A stretch of 64,000 nt of DNA from Mycobacterium adipatum (GTDB taxonomy: Bacteria > Actinomycetota > Actinomycetes > Mycobacteriales > Mycobacteriaceae): NCBI RefSeq assembly GCF_001644575.1, contig NZ_CP015596.1:3224001-3288000 (forward strand). The letters are read 5' to 3'. A program made the position numbers and the translations under genes. The notes beneath the pieces are model-generated. The model ran no database searches, had not been told where the DNA came from, and saw only the letters and a program-made list of their open reading frames with translations. This document shows, in pieces, positions 18,799 to 26,456 of the stretch (its first letter is position 1; each line of letters opens with the position of its first letter).

Positions 18799-20195
18799 AC
18801 CTGCTCCTTGTGACGTGTGGTGGACGGTGGCTGCGCGACGGTGCGGGGTTCGTCGAGGAGGTGCGCGGCCAGCGCCAGCGCGGTGTCATCGGAGCCGGCG
18901 TTGCCCAGCAGCATGGCGCTGTGCGGGCGGCCGTCGGTGGTGGTGCCCACCGGCACCGCGATGCCGAGCAGGTCGAGCAGGTTTCCGAAGTGGGTGTAGT
19001 GCCCGAGCACGGTGTTGGCCTCGATCGGGCGGGCCAGCACCTGCTCCACCGTGAAGGTGGTGCCGATGGTGGGCAGCACAAGCACATCCATCGTCTGCCA
19101 CACCCTGGCGACGTGCGCCTTCAGTTCGGCCAAGCGCTGCAGCGCGGCGAACGCATCGACGGCGGTGTAGTCCAGCCCGCCGCGGAAGATGTCACGCACC
19201 ACCGGGTGGATCGAATCGGGATGGCTGGCAAGGAAATCCCCGAACTCGACCAGACGCTCGGCCACCCACGGCCCCTGGTAGAGCAGTTCCCCCGCGGCCA
19301 GGAACGGCTCCAGTGACACCTCGACCACGCTCACCTGCCGGCTGAGCTGCTCGCGGAAGCTCAGGTGCGCCGCCCGCATCGCGTCATCGCCGAAGAACTC
19401 CAGATCGTCCACCGGTGGCAGGCCGACCCGGATCGGGTGACCGTCGTGGCGCGCGCCGCGGGCCCGCGACCACGGATCGTCGTCGTCGCGACCGGCCATC
19501 ACGTCGAAGACGGTGTCGATATCGGCGATGCAGCCGGCCATCAGGCTGATGCAGTCCAGGGATTTACAGGCCGGAACCAGGCCGACGGTGCTGATCACCC
19601 CACGCGATGGTTTGAACCCGACCACACCGTTGAGGGCGGCGGGCACCCGCCCGGAGCCCGCGGTATCGGTCGCGACGGCGAACGGAACCTGTCCGAGTGC
19701 CACCGCCAATGCCGAACCCGAACTGGAACCCCCGGAGATCATTTCGCCGCCGTACACGCTGCGCGGCACCGTGTACGGGGTCCGTGTGCCGTTGAGCCCG
19801 GTGGCGAACTGGTCCAGATTCGTCTTGCCGACATAGAGTGCGCCAGCGTCGAGTAGCCGCTGCACCGCCGGCGCGGTGCGCTCGGCGACATAGGAGTAGT
19901 CCGGGCACGACAGCGTGGTGGGCACCCCGGCGACATCGATGCTGTCCTTCACCCCGAACGGCACGCCGTACAACGGCAGCATGCGGGCCCCGGGGCGGCT
20001 CTCGATGTCCGCCGCGGCGGCGAGCAGGTCCTCCCGCGCGACGGTGGACAGCCAGGTCCCGTCATCGCCTCGGGCGGCGATGGCATCGGCCACCCGTGCG
20101 GCGGTCTTACTCGGTGAACCGGTCCCGCCGGCGTGTGAGGCGAGGATCTCCGCCACCGATGGTCCGATGGACGGGCCGTGCACTTCGAAACCCAT
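18795..20195 (-). CDS. atzF: Allophanate hydrolase (AtzF-type amidase)
   Basis: A 466-residue amidase-signature enzyme with the Ser-cisSer-Lys triad Lys83 (GVKDS), Ser157 (GGSSSGS) and Ser181 (DTAGSGRVP). The triad spacing matches Atz[23 protein letters not shown] is the allophanate hydrolase version of the family (shown across 194-215). It should split allophanate into ammonia and CO2. AtzF and urea amidolyase carry an extra C-terminal domain of about 130 residues that is missing here. The ATG at 20195 has no clear Shine-Dalgarno, so an upstream TTG or GTG is possible. The stop overlaps the start of biuH. Confidence 0.8.
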   Translation of the reverse strand: MGFEVHGPSIGPSVAEILASHAGGTGSPSKTAARVADAIAARGDDGTWLSTVAREDLLAAAADIESRPGARMLPLYGVPFGVKDSIDVAGVPTTLSCPDYSYVAERTAPAVQRLLDAGALYVGKTNLDQFATGLNGTRTPYTVPRSVYGGEMISGGSSSGSALAVALGQVPFAVATDTAGSGRVPAALNGVVGFKPSRGVISTVGLVPACKSLDCISLMAGCIADIDTVFDVMAGRDDDDPWSRARGARHDGHPIRVGLPPVDDLEFFGDDAMRAAHLSFREQLSRQVSVVEVSLEPFLAAGELLYQGPWVAERLVEFGDFLASHPDSIHPVVRDIFRGGLDYTAVDAFAALQRLAELKAHVARVWQTMDVLVLPTIGTTFTVEQVLARPIEANTVLGHYTHFGNLLDLLGIAVPVGTTTDGRPHSAMLLGNAGSDDTALALAAHLLDEPRTVAQPPSTTRHKEQV

Positions 20196-20203
20196 GAAGG
20201 AAA

Positions 20204-20213
20204 TTGTCGACAA
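20204..20213. promoter_or_regulatory. Palindrome TTGTCGACAA before the allophanate hydrolase
   Basis: A perfect ten-base palindrome lies nine bases upstream of the chosen atzF ATG and 38 bases after the gntR stop. FCD-subgroup GntR proteins bind short sites of the TTGTnnACAA kind. It may be an operator for the adjacent regulator. If so, atzF-biuH-permease has its own promoter. Confidence 0.45.
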
Positions 20214-20251
20214 AATGATGGCGTTCACGGAACGCCCATGTGTCGATCGTG

Positions 20252-20923
20252 TTAGCGATTGGGCGGCAGATTCAGGTACTGCAGATGTCCGTGATCGGCC
20301 AGCGCGGCGATCACGGTGCCCGAGTCGTTGCTCTCCAATGCGGTGAGGATTGCCAAGTGCCGGTCGATGCCGTCGCTGGACCGGTGGTGCCGGGCCTCCT
20401 CGCGCAGGTTCATCGCCATCGGGAGCTGCAGCTTGAGCAGGATCGGTTCCAGCGCGATGTCGAGTTGGCGTTGGCCCGCCAGTCCGACCACAGCGGCATG
20501 GAACCGGCGATGCGCATCGTCGCGCTCCAGGTCGTCGGTGGCACTGCTCATTTCCTCCAGCACCCGACGCACCGGTTGCAGGGCCGTCCGGGGGTCGGCC
20601 AACGGCAGTGCGGTTTCGATGGCATGGCGTTCCAGCACGTGTCGCAGCGCGAACAACTGCAGGATCTCGTCCGGCGACCACTCGGCCACCCGTGATCCGC
20701 GCCGTGGGAGCCGCTCGACGAGCCCTTGCTGGGTCAGCAGTCGTAATGCCTCCCGCAGCGGCGCCCGGCCGATGCCCAAATCGGCGCACAGCTGTTCTTC
20801 GACGAGTTTCTCGCCGGGCCCCAGTGCGCCGCTGAGAATGGCGGCGCGCAGTCGGCTGCCGGCCACGTCGACGAGCGTCGCGGGCGACCCGTGCCGGGAT
20901 CCGTCCATTCTGGGTGCCGCCAT
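20252..20923 (-). CDS. GntR-family (FCD) transcriptional regulator
   Basis: A 223-residue regulator with an N-terminal winged helix (LRAAILSGALGPGEKLVEEQ, LGIGRAPLREALRLL) and an all-helical FCD effector domain. His97-type DDAHRRFHAAVVGL and the later HHRSSDGIDRHLAIL and ADHGHLQYL segments give the metal-binding His pattern of FCD proteins. It lies directly upstream of the allophanate/biuret hydrolase genes on the same strand and is the obvious candidate local regulator. The inducer might be biuret or allophanate; this is inferred from context. Confidence 0.9.
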   Translation of the reverse strand: MAAPRMDGSRHGSPATLVDVAGSRLRAAILSGALGPGEKLVEEQLCADLGIGRAPLREALRLLTQQGLVERLPRRGSRVAEWSPDEILQLFALRHVLERHAIETALPLADPRTALQPVRRVLEEMSSATDDLERDDAHRRFHAAVVGLAGQRQLDIALEPILLKLQLPMAMNLREEARHHRSSDGIDRHLAILTALESNDSGTVIAALADHGHLQYLNLPPNR

Positions 20924-21033
20924 GGCCGGTTCGGTGCCCCCTCATACCGGCGTGTACCGGCTCAGTGGCCATCGTAGGAAGTTCGGTGGTGTGCTGTCGT
21001 GTCGGCCCACCGGCGGCGACTCGACAGCACGGG

Positions 21034-21047
21034 TAGAACGTGTTCTA
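21034..21047 (+). promoter_or_regulatory. KstR-type box TAGAACGTGTTCTA
   Basis: A perfect six-base inverted repeat TAGAAC-GT-GTTCTA, nine bases before the ATG of the thioesterase gene. It fits TnnAACnnGTTnnA, the operator of KstR, the TetR repressor of mycobacterial sterol degradation. It is the most symmetric of the four sites in this window. Confidence 0.8.
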
Positions 21048-21055
21048 GTTCTTGG

Positions 21056-21679
21056 ATGTTGGACTTCACTCTCGAGGACCTCAGTGCCGAGGATGTCGAG
21101 CGCCTGCGCCTCATCTATCGACCACTCACCGAGTCGGTTCGAGAACTCATCGACGCGACCATCCGTACCGCGGCCGACGCCGAGACGGTCGCGGCTGCCA
21201 AGGCGCAGATCGATGCGGCGACGGCGGCACTGCGCAGCGAACAGCTCGACGGCCCGTTCGGCGTGCGGTTCACCGCACACGGTGACCGGATGCCCTGGGG
21301 CAACGCCGTGATCGGACTGCGCAACCCGATAGCCCCGCCACTGCAGGTCCGGCACGAGGACGACGGTCGGGTGTCCGCCGAGTTCACCCTCGGTGCCGCC
21401 TACGAAGGCCCGCCGGGTCACGTGCACGGGGGAGTGGCGGCGATGATCCTCGACCATGTGCTCGGCGAGTCGGCCAGCCCGGCGCACAGCCCGCGGCTGA
21501 CCGGCACCATCAGCATGCGTTACCTGCGTCCGACTCCGCTCGGAGCGTTGCATGTCGAGGCAGCCATCGTTCGTACCGAGGGTGTGAAAACCTATGCTGC
21601 CGGCTTCATCTCGGACGCCGAGGGTCCCACGGTGCAGGCCGAAGGCGTGTTCATCCGGCCGAAGTGGGCCCGGGACTAG
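21056..21679 (+). CDS. PaaI-type hotdog acyl-CoA thioesterase
   Basis: A 207-residue protein with a helical N-terminal region (about 1-80) and a hotdog domain. GPPGHVHGGVAAMILDHVLG is the active-site helix of PaaI-like thioesterases, followed by TISMRYLRPTPLGALHVEA and EGVFIRPKW. It probably hydrolyses medium-chain or aromatic acyl-CoAs in the cytoplasm. The ATG at 21056 is used because the KstR-type palindrome ends nine bases before it. An upstream in-frame start would lie within or before that site. Its 3' end overlaps the convergent FUSC gene by 29 bases. Sterol-regulated expression is inferred. Confidence 0.85.
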   Translation: MLDFTLEDLSAEDVERLRLIYRPLTESVRELIDATIRTAADAETVAAAKAQIDAATAALRSEQLDGPFGVRFTAHGDRMPWGNAVIGLRNPIAPPLQVRHEDDGRVSAEFTLGAAYEGPPGHVHGGVAAMILDHVLGESASPAHSPRLTGTISMRYLRPTPLGALHVEAAIVRTEGVKTYAAGFISDAEGPTVQAEGVFIRPKWARD

Positions 21680-23669
21680 ACAATCCGATATCGCGCGTCG
21701 CGATCTCGGTGACCACCCCGGTGATGGTGGCGATCTCGCCGACCAGCAGCCGCTCGGCGGCGTGTGCATCGGTCAGTGACGCGGCGGCGGCGCGGACGCC
21801 GGCGCTGGCCGCGAGCAGCGCGTCGGTGTCGACACTCCATGGCGCGGCCGGGGTGGCGGGTTCCCCGCACAGTGCCTTGACGTAATCATCGACGGCGGCC
21901 ACGAATTCGCGGTTCAGCTGCGGTGGCGGGTGTGGCGGCAGATGTGCCTCCAGGGCGGCGCACGATGTGGTCACCGAGTTCAGCGCGGCACGGTAGGAGC
22001 GCATCCAACGCCGCAGCGGTCCGGATTCGGTGCCGGTGGCGCCCGCGGTGGCTTCGAACGCGGCGCGTGCGCTGACCGCGCGCCCCCACGCCGATTCCAG
22101 CTGTTCCTTCGGGTGATCGAGGTCGTGCACGAATGCCCTGACCACCGTTGCCGCGTAGTCGATCTCGGTCTTGAGCAGTTCGCCGGCGCGTTGCCGCAAG
22201 CGGACCAGCGCGTTGTCGGGCACCAGTACGTGAACGGCCACGGCCAACCCGCCGCCGGTCACCACCGCCAGCAGCTGATCACCGATGGCATCGGCCCCGC
22301 CGGGGGCGGCGGTGCCGATCAGGAAGACCAGTGCTCCGGCGATGGCGGTGTTGACGCCGAGAAAGCTGTATTCGGCGGTGAGATAGCCCAGCGCCAGGAA
22401 ACCGACCGCCAATAGCGCGGCGGCCGGCGCACTCGGTTCGGCCAGCGAGGCCAGCAGCGCGGCACCGGCCACTCCGGCCGCGGTGCCGCCGATGCGCGCC
22501 ACGCATCGGGTGTAGGTGTGCGCGGTCTCGGGTCGCAGCACCATCAGCACGGTGAGCGGCACCCAGACACCGTGCGGCATTGCGCCGAATCGCCACAGCG
22601 TCACACCGACCGCGGTGGCGGCGGTGAGCCGGACCGTGTGCCGCAGGATGGGCGAGCTCCTGTTCAGCTGGCTGCGCACCAGCTCGGCGCCCGCGGTGAG
22701 GGCATCGGGTACCCCGGTGCGGCCGAGCTGCGCCACCTGCTCGGGTTCGAATTGCCCGAAGCGCAGCTCGACGGCCTCGCGCAGCTGGGTGGACAACCGC
22801 AGCGCGGCCTCGCGGGCAGTGCCCTGGACGGCGCCCGCGGCGCCATCCAATTGACCGGTCGCATAGCCGAGTTCGGTTCGGGAGTGGCGCCGGGCGTGGG
22901 CCACGGTGACCAGCAGTTCGGAAGCGCTGTGCAGCACCCGCACCACGGTGTCGTCACCGGTGTGTGGGGCCAGCGATGCCAGCGACTCGGCGATCCGCTC
23001 GGGCAGGCTGTACCAACCGCGATAGATCGGTGGCCGCCGTTTGGCCAGTACCTCGCTCACGGTGAAGGCGTCGCGGAGCCGGATCAACGGCTCCGGGTCG
23101 ATGCGGGTATCCGGGTCGACGGCGATCCGGTCGGCATCGGCGGCCAGCGCGAGATACGCGCGGGTGAGCGCTTGTCGCTGGGTGCGCCACCGGCGTTGCG
23201 GCCAGACCCCGATCAGGACGGCCTGCGACAGTCCACCGATCAGCGCCAGCGCGGCGGTCGCCGAGACCGAACCCAGCGTGTGGGCGGTGGGCACCGTGAT
23301 CAGGATGAGCGCCGCCCCCGCCGCGGCCACCAGGCCCGCGTTGGCGCTGATGGCCCAGTGCATTCCGGCCGCCACACACCACAGCGCCGTGACGACGACG
23401 AACGCGATGTTGCTGCCCTCGGTCAGCGAGCCCAGCAGCACGGCCAGCGCCATCTCCAGGGAGACCACCACGACGGTCGGGAACCGATTGCGTGGGCTGT
23501 CCTGCAAGGCGCTCGCGCCCGCGACGATGGCGGCGGCGCCGGCACTGACCGCGGCGGCCGGCGAGATCATCCAGCCCGAGACCACGATGACGACCACGAC
23601 GCCGGCGAGGCTGCGCGCGACGGCCCCCGCGTCATACAACGTCAGTCGCAGGTGACGGCCGATGCTCAC
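21651..23669 (-). CDS. FUSC-family inner membrane exporter-like protein
   Basis: A 672-residue protein with two sets of hydrophobic segments: about six helices in residues 15-170 and another cluster in 335-470, each followed by a cytoplasmic helical region. This duplicated layout is that of FUSC/YccS/AaeB proteins, linked to export of aromatic acids or fusaric acid. The block RHTVRLTAATAVGVTLWRFG and MPHGVWVPLTVLMVLRPE opens the second transmembrane set as in the family. No membrane-fusion partner is nearby. The stop lies within the end of the convergent thioesterase gene. Confidence 0.85.
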   Translation of the reverse strand: MSIGRHLRLTLYDAGAVARSLAGVVVVIVVSGWMISPAAAVSAGAAAIVAGASALQDSPRNRFPTVVVVSLEMALAVLLGSLTEGSNIAFVVVTALWCVAAGMHWAISANAGLVAAAGAALILITVPTAHTLGSVSATAALALIGGLSQAVLIGVWPQRRWRTQRQALTRAYLALAADADRIAVDPDTRIDPEPLIRLRDAFTVSEVLAKRRPPIYRGWYSLPERIAESLASLAPHTGDDTVVRVLHSASELLVTVAHARRHSRTELGYATGQLDGAAGAVQGTAREAALRLSTQLREAVELRFGQFEPEQVAQLGRTGVPDALTAGAELVRSQLNRSSPILRHTVRLTAATAVGVTLWRFGAMPHGVWVPLTVLMVLRPETAHTYTRCVARIGGTAAGVAGAALLASLAEPSAPAAALLAVGFLALGYLTAEYSFLGVNTAIAGALVFLIGTAAPGGADAIGDQLLAVVTGGGLAVAVHVLVPDNALVRLRQRAGELLKTEIDYAATVVRAFVHDLDHPKEQLESAWGRAVSARAAFEATAGATGTESGPLRRWMRSYRAALNSVTTSCAALEAHLPPHPPPQLNREFVAAVDDYVKALCGEPATPAAPWSVDTDALLAASAGVRAAAASLTDAHAAERLLVGEIATITGVVTEIATRDIGLSSPGPTSAG

Positions 23670-23730
23670 CCCGCCATTGTTACCCGGCGGGCGGGTGTGG
23701 CAGGTGCGATCGTCTTGTTAGGTTCAGCGG

Positions 23731-24441
23731 GTGGAAAAGGTGATGGTCACGCTGCGCGTGGAGAACCCCGACGAACAGTGGTGCACACGCTTGCGGACCG
23801 GGGTCGCCACCGAGCTGTCCGAACTCGACCTGGCCGGACTGACGGTCAACGTGCGTGACGCGGCGGTCAGCGCCTCGATGATGACCCTGACGACACTGGA
23901 TCCGCCGGTGTCGGCGGTGGTGAGCATCTGGACGCAGCAGTACTACGGCGCGGCACTGGCCAAGGCTCTGGAGTTGCTCGCGGCCGAGTGTCAGCAGCTG
24001 GCGGCCTATCTGGTGACCGAGTCGGTCCCGTTGCCCGGCCCGGATGTCGCGCCGAGCGCGCGTACCCCGGGACTGGCGAATGTCGCGCTGCTGCGCCGCC
24101 CGCCGGAGTTGGATGTGGCGACATGGTTGCGGCGCTGGCACATCGACCACACGCCGGTGGCGATCGCGACCCAGGCCACCTTCGGATACACCCAGAACAC
24201 GGTGGTGCGGGCGCTCACCGCCGATGCACCGCCCATCGATGCCATCGTCGAAGAGTTGTTCCCCATCGAGGCTGTTTCGGATCTGCACGCGTTCTTCGGC
24301 GCCGCCGATGATGTCGACCTCGGCGATCGGATGTCCAAGATGGCTGCCAGCGTGGCGCGCTTCGGTGCCGACCACAACATCGACACCGTGCCCACCAGCC
24401 GTTACGTGCTGTGGGCTCCGACCCTTACGCTGCACTCGTGA
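23731..24441 (+). CDS. EthD domain-containing protein
   Basis: A 236-residue protein with two related halves of dimeric alpha/beta-barrel type. The C-terminal half (WLRRWHIDHTPVAIATQATFGYTQNTVV) resembles EthD domains, found in proteins needed by ether-degrading P450 systems and in many lipid clusters. The GTG at 23731 is used; an ATG four codons in (23743) is equally possible. The stop TGA overlaps the GTG of the enoyl-CoA hydratase gene by four bases, so both are co-translated. A role next to acyl-CoA metabolism is inferred. Confidence 0.72.
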   Translation: MEKVMVTLRVENPDEQWCTRLRTGVATELSELDLAGLTVNVRDAAVSASMMTLTTLDPPVSAVVSIWTQQYYGAALAKALELLAAECQQLAAYLVTESVPLPGPDVAPSARTPGLANVALLRRPPELDVATWLRRWHIDHTPVAIATQATFGYTQNTVVRALTADAPPIDAIVEELFPIEAVSDLHAFFGAADDVDLGDRMSKMAASVARFGADHNIDTVPTSRYVLWAPTLTLHS

Positions 24442-25193
24442 CACTTCTGATCACCGATGAGAATCGGGTACGCACCCTGACGTTGAACCGCCCGGAGGCG
24501 CTCAACGCCTTCAGCGAGGCGCTCTACGACGCGATGACCGAGGCACTGTTGGCGGCGGCCGAGGACCCCGAGGTGTCGGTGGTGCTGCTGACCGGTGCCG
24601 GGCGCGCGTTCAGCGCGGGCAACGATCTGGTGGAAATGCAGCGACTGGTCACCGACCCCGATTACCAACCCGGCAAGCACGGGTTCCGCGGAATGCTGGA
24701 AGCGTTGGCAGCGTTCCCCAAGCCATTCATCTGCGCGGTCAACGGTGTCGGGTTGGGCATCGGTACCACCATCCTGGGATATGCGGATCTGGCGTTCATG
24801 TCGACCACCGCCCGGTTGAAATGCCCGTTCACCAGCCTCGGCGTGCCGCCCGAGGCCGCCTCCTCCTATCTGTTGCCGCGGTTGATCGGCCGGCAGAACG
24901 CAGCGTGGCTGCTGCTGTCCTCGGAGTGGGTCGACGCCGCCGAGGCGCTCCGCATGGGTTTGGTGTGGAAGGTCTGCGAGCCCGACGAGTTGATGACCGA
25001 GGCGCGCCGGCATGCCGAGGTGCTGTCCTCGCGGCCGCTCAACAGTCTGCTCGCGGTGAAACAGACGATGATGGAGCCGATCCGTCCGGGGATCGCCGCG
25101 GCCAGTGAGCGGGAGAACGCCTTGTTCGCCGAGCTGCTGGGCCAGGCGGCCAATGTCGACGCGTTGGCGTCCTTCGTCGACGGTCGCGGGTAA
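24438..25193 (+). CDS. Enoyl-CoA hydratase/isomerase family protein
   Basis: A 251-residue crotonase-fold enzyme. RPEALNAFSEAL, the oxyanion segments AFSAGNDL and CAVNGVGLGIGTTIL, and FTSLGVPPEAASSYLLPRLIG give the expected order. The Glu in PPEAASS sits where the second catalytic acid of hydratases or isomerases lies, so isomerase activity is also possible. The GTG start at 24438 overlaps the EthD stop. There is no signal; it acts in the cytoplasm in fatty or branched acyl-CoA oxidation. The convergent bfd gene begins its stop three bases later. Confidence 0.9.
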   Translation: MTLLITDENRVRTLTLNRPEALNAFSEALYDAMTEALLAAAEDPEVSVVLLTGAGRAFSAGNDLVEMQRLVTDPDYQPGKHGFRGMLEALAAFPKPFICAVNGVGLGIGTTILGYADLAFMSTTARLKCPFTSLGVPPEAASSYLLPRLIGRQNAAWLLLSSEWVDAAEALRMGLVWKVCEPDELMTEARRHAEVLSSRPLNSLLAVKQTMMEPIRPGIAAASERENALFAELLGQAANVDALASFVDGRG

Positions 25194-25196
25194 CCG

Positions 25197-25391
25197 CTAC
25201 CGGACGGCGTGCACCGGGCAGTCGGCGGCGGTGCGGGAGGCCGCGAGGATCGCGCGGACCGTACGGCGGCACCGCCCGCAGTCGGAGCCCGCACCGCAGG
25301 CATCGGCGACCTGTCGCGATGTGGTGGCCCCCGCGGCGACGGCGTCATGGACGGCTTGGGTGGTGGCACCGGTGCACAGGCACACGAACAT
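25197..25391 (-). CDS. bfd: Bacterioferritin-associated ferredoxin
   Basis: A 64-residue [2Fe-2S] protein with ligands Cys4, Cys6, Cys38 and Cys41 in MFVCLC and CGAGSDCGRC, exactly the Bfd pattern. Bfd reduces the haem of bacterioferritin so that stored iron can be released. The ATG at 25391 starts directly at the motif. A divergent bacterioferritin gene begins 493 bases away, with two iron boxes between. The pairing supports an iron storage/release unit. A second Bfd gene is present at 60785. Confidence 0.92.
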   Translation of the reverse strand: MFVCLCTGATTQAVHDAVAAGATTSRQVADACGAGSDCGRCRRTVRAILAASRTAADCPVHAVR

Positions 25392-25476
25392 GCGGTCAGC
25401 CCACCGAATCCGCGGGCGCAAGTCGGACAGGTAGCGAAGCGCGATTCGGTGCCGGCGCGGCAGTGAGATCGGCGGG

Positions 25477-25536
25477 GATATTTGCCCCGATATTCGCCGC
25501 GATATTCAGCGTGGCATTCGCCGAAGAATTGCTCCG
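25477..25536. repeat. Imperfect 12-bp tandem repeat
   Basis: Five consecutive 12-base units read GATATTTGCCCC, GATATTCGCCGC, GATATTCAGCGT, GGCATTCGCCGA and AGAATTGCTCCG. The first three are clear; the last two are degenerate. The AT step every 12 bases is close to one helical turn, so it may phase a protein or bend DNA upstream of bfd. It has no obvious coding role. Confidence 0.6.
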
Positions 25537-25679
25537 ATCAATTCCTGGCGGCCACGGTGACAGATTCTTCCGCGGATGCTTAGCGACGGCCGGAACGGCC
25601 GCATGCGTACCGAATTCCGCCACCGTTCCTCCCTGTGCATCCGCAGTGATCCGGGGGGCCGACGTCGACCGCCCACGAG

Positions 25680-25698
25680 TTAGGCCAGTATAGCCTAA
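25680..25698. promoter_or_regulatory. IdeR-type iron box 1
   Basis: TTAGGCCAGTATAGCCTAA is 19 bases with perfect six-base inverted ends and matches the iron-box consensus TTAGGTTAGGCTAACCTAA at 14 positions. It lies 186 bases upstream of the bfr start. IdeR with Fe2+ binds such boxes. Confidence 0.8.
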
Positions 25699-25731
25699 CT
25701 TGGGTAGCCAGTCCATAACTAGGCCTCTGAC

Positions 25732-25750
25732 TAGGGGTAGGCTCACCTAC
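25732..25750. promoter_or_regulatory. IdeR-type iron box 2
   Basis: TAGGGGTAGGCTCACCTAC matches the 19-base iron box at 14 positions, with the right half strongest. It lies 33 bases from box 1 and 134 bases before bfr. Tandem boxes well upstream of the promoter are the arrangement by which IdeR activates mycobacterial bacterioferritin genes. Confidence 0.7.
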
Positions 25751-25883
25751 GGCACGCCGTGCCCGGCCAAATATTGTCATCGAACCGCCGCGGCCGCTCT
25801 CGCCGTCGTCGGTCGACTCGACTAGATTCGGAACCGCACGGCATTAGCGAACTTGACCAGCCCTCAAGGTGCCTAGGAGCGAT

Positions 25884-26375
25884 ATGCAAGGCGATCCGGA
25901 CGTTCTCAAATTGCTCAACGAGCAGTTGACGAGTGAGCTCACGGCGATCAACCAGTATTTCCTGCATTCGAAGATGCAGGACAATTGGGGATTCACCGAA
26001 TTGGCTCGCCATACGCGGGAAGAATCGTTCGAGGAAATGCGGCACGCGGAAACGATCACCGATCGCATCCTGCTGCTCGACGGTCTGCCCAATTACCAGC
26101 GGCTGTTCTCGTTGCGGGTGGGTCAGACCCTGCGTGAACAGTTCGAGGCCGACCTCGCGATCGAGTACGAGGTGGTGGAGCGGCTGCGACCCGGAGTCAT
26201 CATGTGCCGCGAAAAGGGCGACGCCACCTCAGCCGGGATCCTGGAGGGCATCCTCGCCGACGAGGAAGGCCACATCGACTACCTGGAAACCCAGCTGGAA
26301 TTGATGAACAAGCTCGGCGAGCAGCTGTACTCGGCGCAGTGCGTGTCGCGTCCGCCCGGTGGAGGTGCCGGCTAA
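25884..26375 (+). CDS. bfr: Bacterioferritin (haem-containing iron storage)
   Basis: A 163-residue ferritin. All ferroxidase ligands are present: Glu18, Glu51, His54, Glu94, Glu127 and His130, and the haem ligand is Met52. Twenty-four subunits form a cage that oxidises and stores iron. The ATG at 25884 follows AGGAGC at optimal distance. Two upstream iron boxes suggest IdeR activation under iron-replete conditions. The divergent bfd product would reduce the stored iron. Confidence 0.97.
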   Translation: MQGDPDVLKLLNEQLTSELTAINQYFLHSKMQDNWGFTELARHTREESFEEMRHAETITDRILLLDGLPNYQRLFSLRVGQTLREQFEADLAIEYEVVERLRPGVIMCREKGDATSAGILEGILADEEGHIDYLETQLELMNKLGEQLYSAQCVSRPPGGGAG

Positions 26376-26404
26376 GCACGCGATGGCGCCGACCCGGCCG
26401 GCGT

Positions 26405-26427
26405 ATATTAGATAGCAAGGCTAATAT
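26405..26427. promoter_or_regulatory. Inverted repeat ATATTAG-N9-CTAATAT before the DHA2 pump
   Basis: Perfect seven-base arms (26405-26411 and 26421-26427) lie 29 bases upstream of the MFS start in an AT-rich promoter. The size and position suit a MarR or TetR repressor that senses the pump's substrate. No regulator gene is adjacent, so it would be encoded elsewhere. Confidence 0.6.
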
Positions 26428-26456
26428 TCTGCTGGGTCGGGGAGGACCGGGGAATT

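Larger units (their letters stand above)
25392..25883. other. bfd-bfr intergenic region
   Basis: This 492-base divergent intergenic stretch is the longest gene-free region of the window. From left to right it holds a 12-bp tandem repeat (25477-25536), two iron-box-like sites (25680-25698 and 25732-25750), a possible -10 element TAGATT near 25822 and the AGGAGC ribosome binding site of bfr. The small frames across it show no family match and no ribosome binding site. I see no RNA gene. Confidence 0.7.

Noticed and set aside
25477..25536. A CRISPR array
   Set aside because: Units are 12 bases, adjacent and imperfect with no spacers, and no cas gene is present.
25396..25746. A 116-residue minus-strand frame in the bfd-bfr gap
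   Set aside because: It crosses the tandem repeat and iron box 1, has no ribosome binding site and no similarity to a known family.
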